A DNA stretch of 6,798 nucleotides from NCBI GenBank assembly GCA_003224195.1, contig QHYP01000120.1:668-7465 (forward strand), read 5' to 3'. Under the pieces are notes generated by a model. The model was not told the origin of the DNA. It worked only from the letters and a program-made list of their open reading frames with translations, and did no database searches. Origin of the DNA: Acidobacteriota bacterium (lineage in GTDB: Bacteria; Acidobacteriota; Terriglobia; Acidiferrales; UBA7541). Below are positions 6,660 through 6,798 of the stretch, piece after piece. The position numbers were made by a program, and so were the translations under genes. How positions within the stretch are numbered: the first letter of the stretch is position 1; the number at the start of each line of letters is the position of its first letter.

Positions 6660-6693
6660 CTCTAGCGTCCTGTCTCTGAAGCTCGCCGACAAA
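6642..6693. repeat. Inverted repeat spanning the thiS stop codon
   Basis: TTTGTCGGCG (6642-6651), encoding the last residues of ThiS, is exactly complementary to CGCCGACAAA (6684-6693). One G-U and one G-C pair can be added inward, giving a 12-bp stem around a 28-nt loop that holds the stop codon and the left arm of the larger inverted repeat. It has no T run after it. It could be an RNA structure or chance. Confidence 0.4.
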
Positions 6694-6773
6694 ATTTGCC
6701 GCCAGAAGCCGTTGTAGGGGCGCGCTTTAGCGCGTCCCCTTTTACGTCACGAACCACTGTTACAGGACACTAG
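6662..6773. mobile_element. Possible 112-bp MITE-like or dispersed repeat element
   Basis: CTAGCGTCCTGT (6662-6673) and ACAGGACACTAG (6762-6773) are inverted repeats matching at 11 of 12 positions. They bound a 112-bp non-coding segment with an internal GC-rich hairpin (6717-6739). If the outer TA dinucleotides are a target duplication, the arms resemble those of a Tc1/IS630-type non-autonomous element; that is inference. No transposase is present, and only one copy lies in the window, so repetition elsewhere cannot be shown here. Confidence 0.4.
6717..6743 (+). terminator. Predicted intrinsic terminator after thiS
   Basis: GGGG+CGCGC (6717-6725) pairs with GCGCG+CCCC (6730-6734 and 6736-6739), with one bulged T (6735) and a TTTA loop, followed by TTTT (6740-6743). 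This nine-pair, GC-rich hairpin with a T run begins 57 nt after the thiS stop and should end the two-gene transcript. It lies inside the inverted-repeat element, so it may have been brought in with that element. Confidence 0.65.
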
Positions 6774-6798
6774 CGGCGATTTCACTCGGGGAGATATT

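Noticed and set aside
6402..6692. Minus-strand 96-codon frame opposite thiS
   Set aside because: It is a shadow of thiS, which has a clear Shine-Dalgarno, family motifs and the Gly-Gly end.

Overview
This window looks like a chromosomal segment of a moderately high-GC bacterium, most probably an Acidobacteriota member. That assignment rests on my recollection of family sequence style in NuoD, NuoE and the 'YHVQTED' hypothetical protein, not on a search. It contains the 5' half of a respiratory complex I (NADH:quinone oxidoreductase, nuo) operon on the minus strand, and a short divergent two-gene unit on the plus strand.

Minus strand, in order of transcription (right to left): a sigma70-like promoter (TTGACC, 17-nt spacer, TATTAT), then nuoA, nuoC, nuoD, a fused nuoE-nuoF gene, and nuoG, which runs off the left edge. 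The genes are packed tightly. The nuoA stop abuts the nuoC GTG, 27 nt separate nuoC from nuoD, 3 to 24 nt separate nuoD from nuoEF depending on the start chosen, and 6 nt separate nuoEF from nuoG. Every active-site and metal-ligand motif I could check is intact: the quinone-site His/Tyr in NuoD, the N1a ligands in NuoE, the NADH/FMN motifs and N3 ligands in NuoF, and the N1b, N5, N6a, N6b and N7 ligands in NuoG. The module should therefore encode a working NADH dehydrogenase and connecting arm, with one gap: nuoB, which carries terminal cluster N2 and normally sits between nuoA and nuoC, is absent.

Plus strand, right side: a 101-bp divergent intergenic region (5705-5805) leads into a 214-aa protein of unrecognised function, with an N-terminal 'YHVQTED' region and a C-terminal probable beta-sandwich. 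It overlaps by ATGA with thiS, a 70-aa ubiquitin-like sulfur carrier ending in Gly-Gly. Downstream (6660-6798) there is no gene. That stretch holds a strong GC hairpin with a T run (likely terminator), nested inside a 112-bp segment bounded by near-perfect 12-bp inverted repeats that resembles a MITE or dispersed repeat.

I found no RNA genes, CRISPR arrays, prophage genes or transposase. The points most worth following up are the missing nuoB, the nuoE-nuoF fusion with a possible internal start, the near-leaderless promoter with a symmetric -10, the coupling of thiS to an uncharacterised protein, and the small inverted-repeat element.
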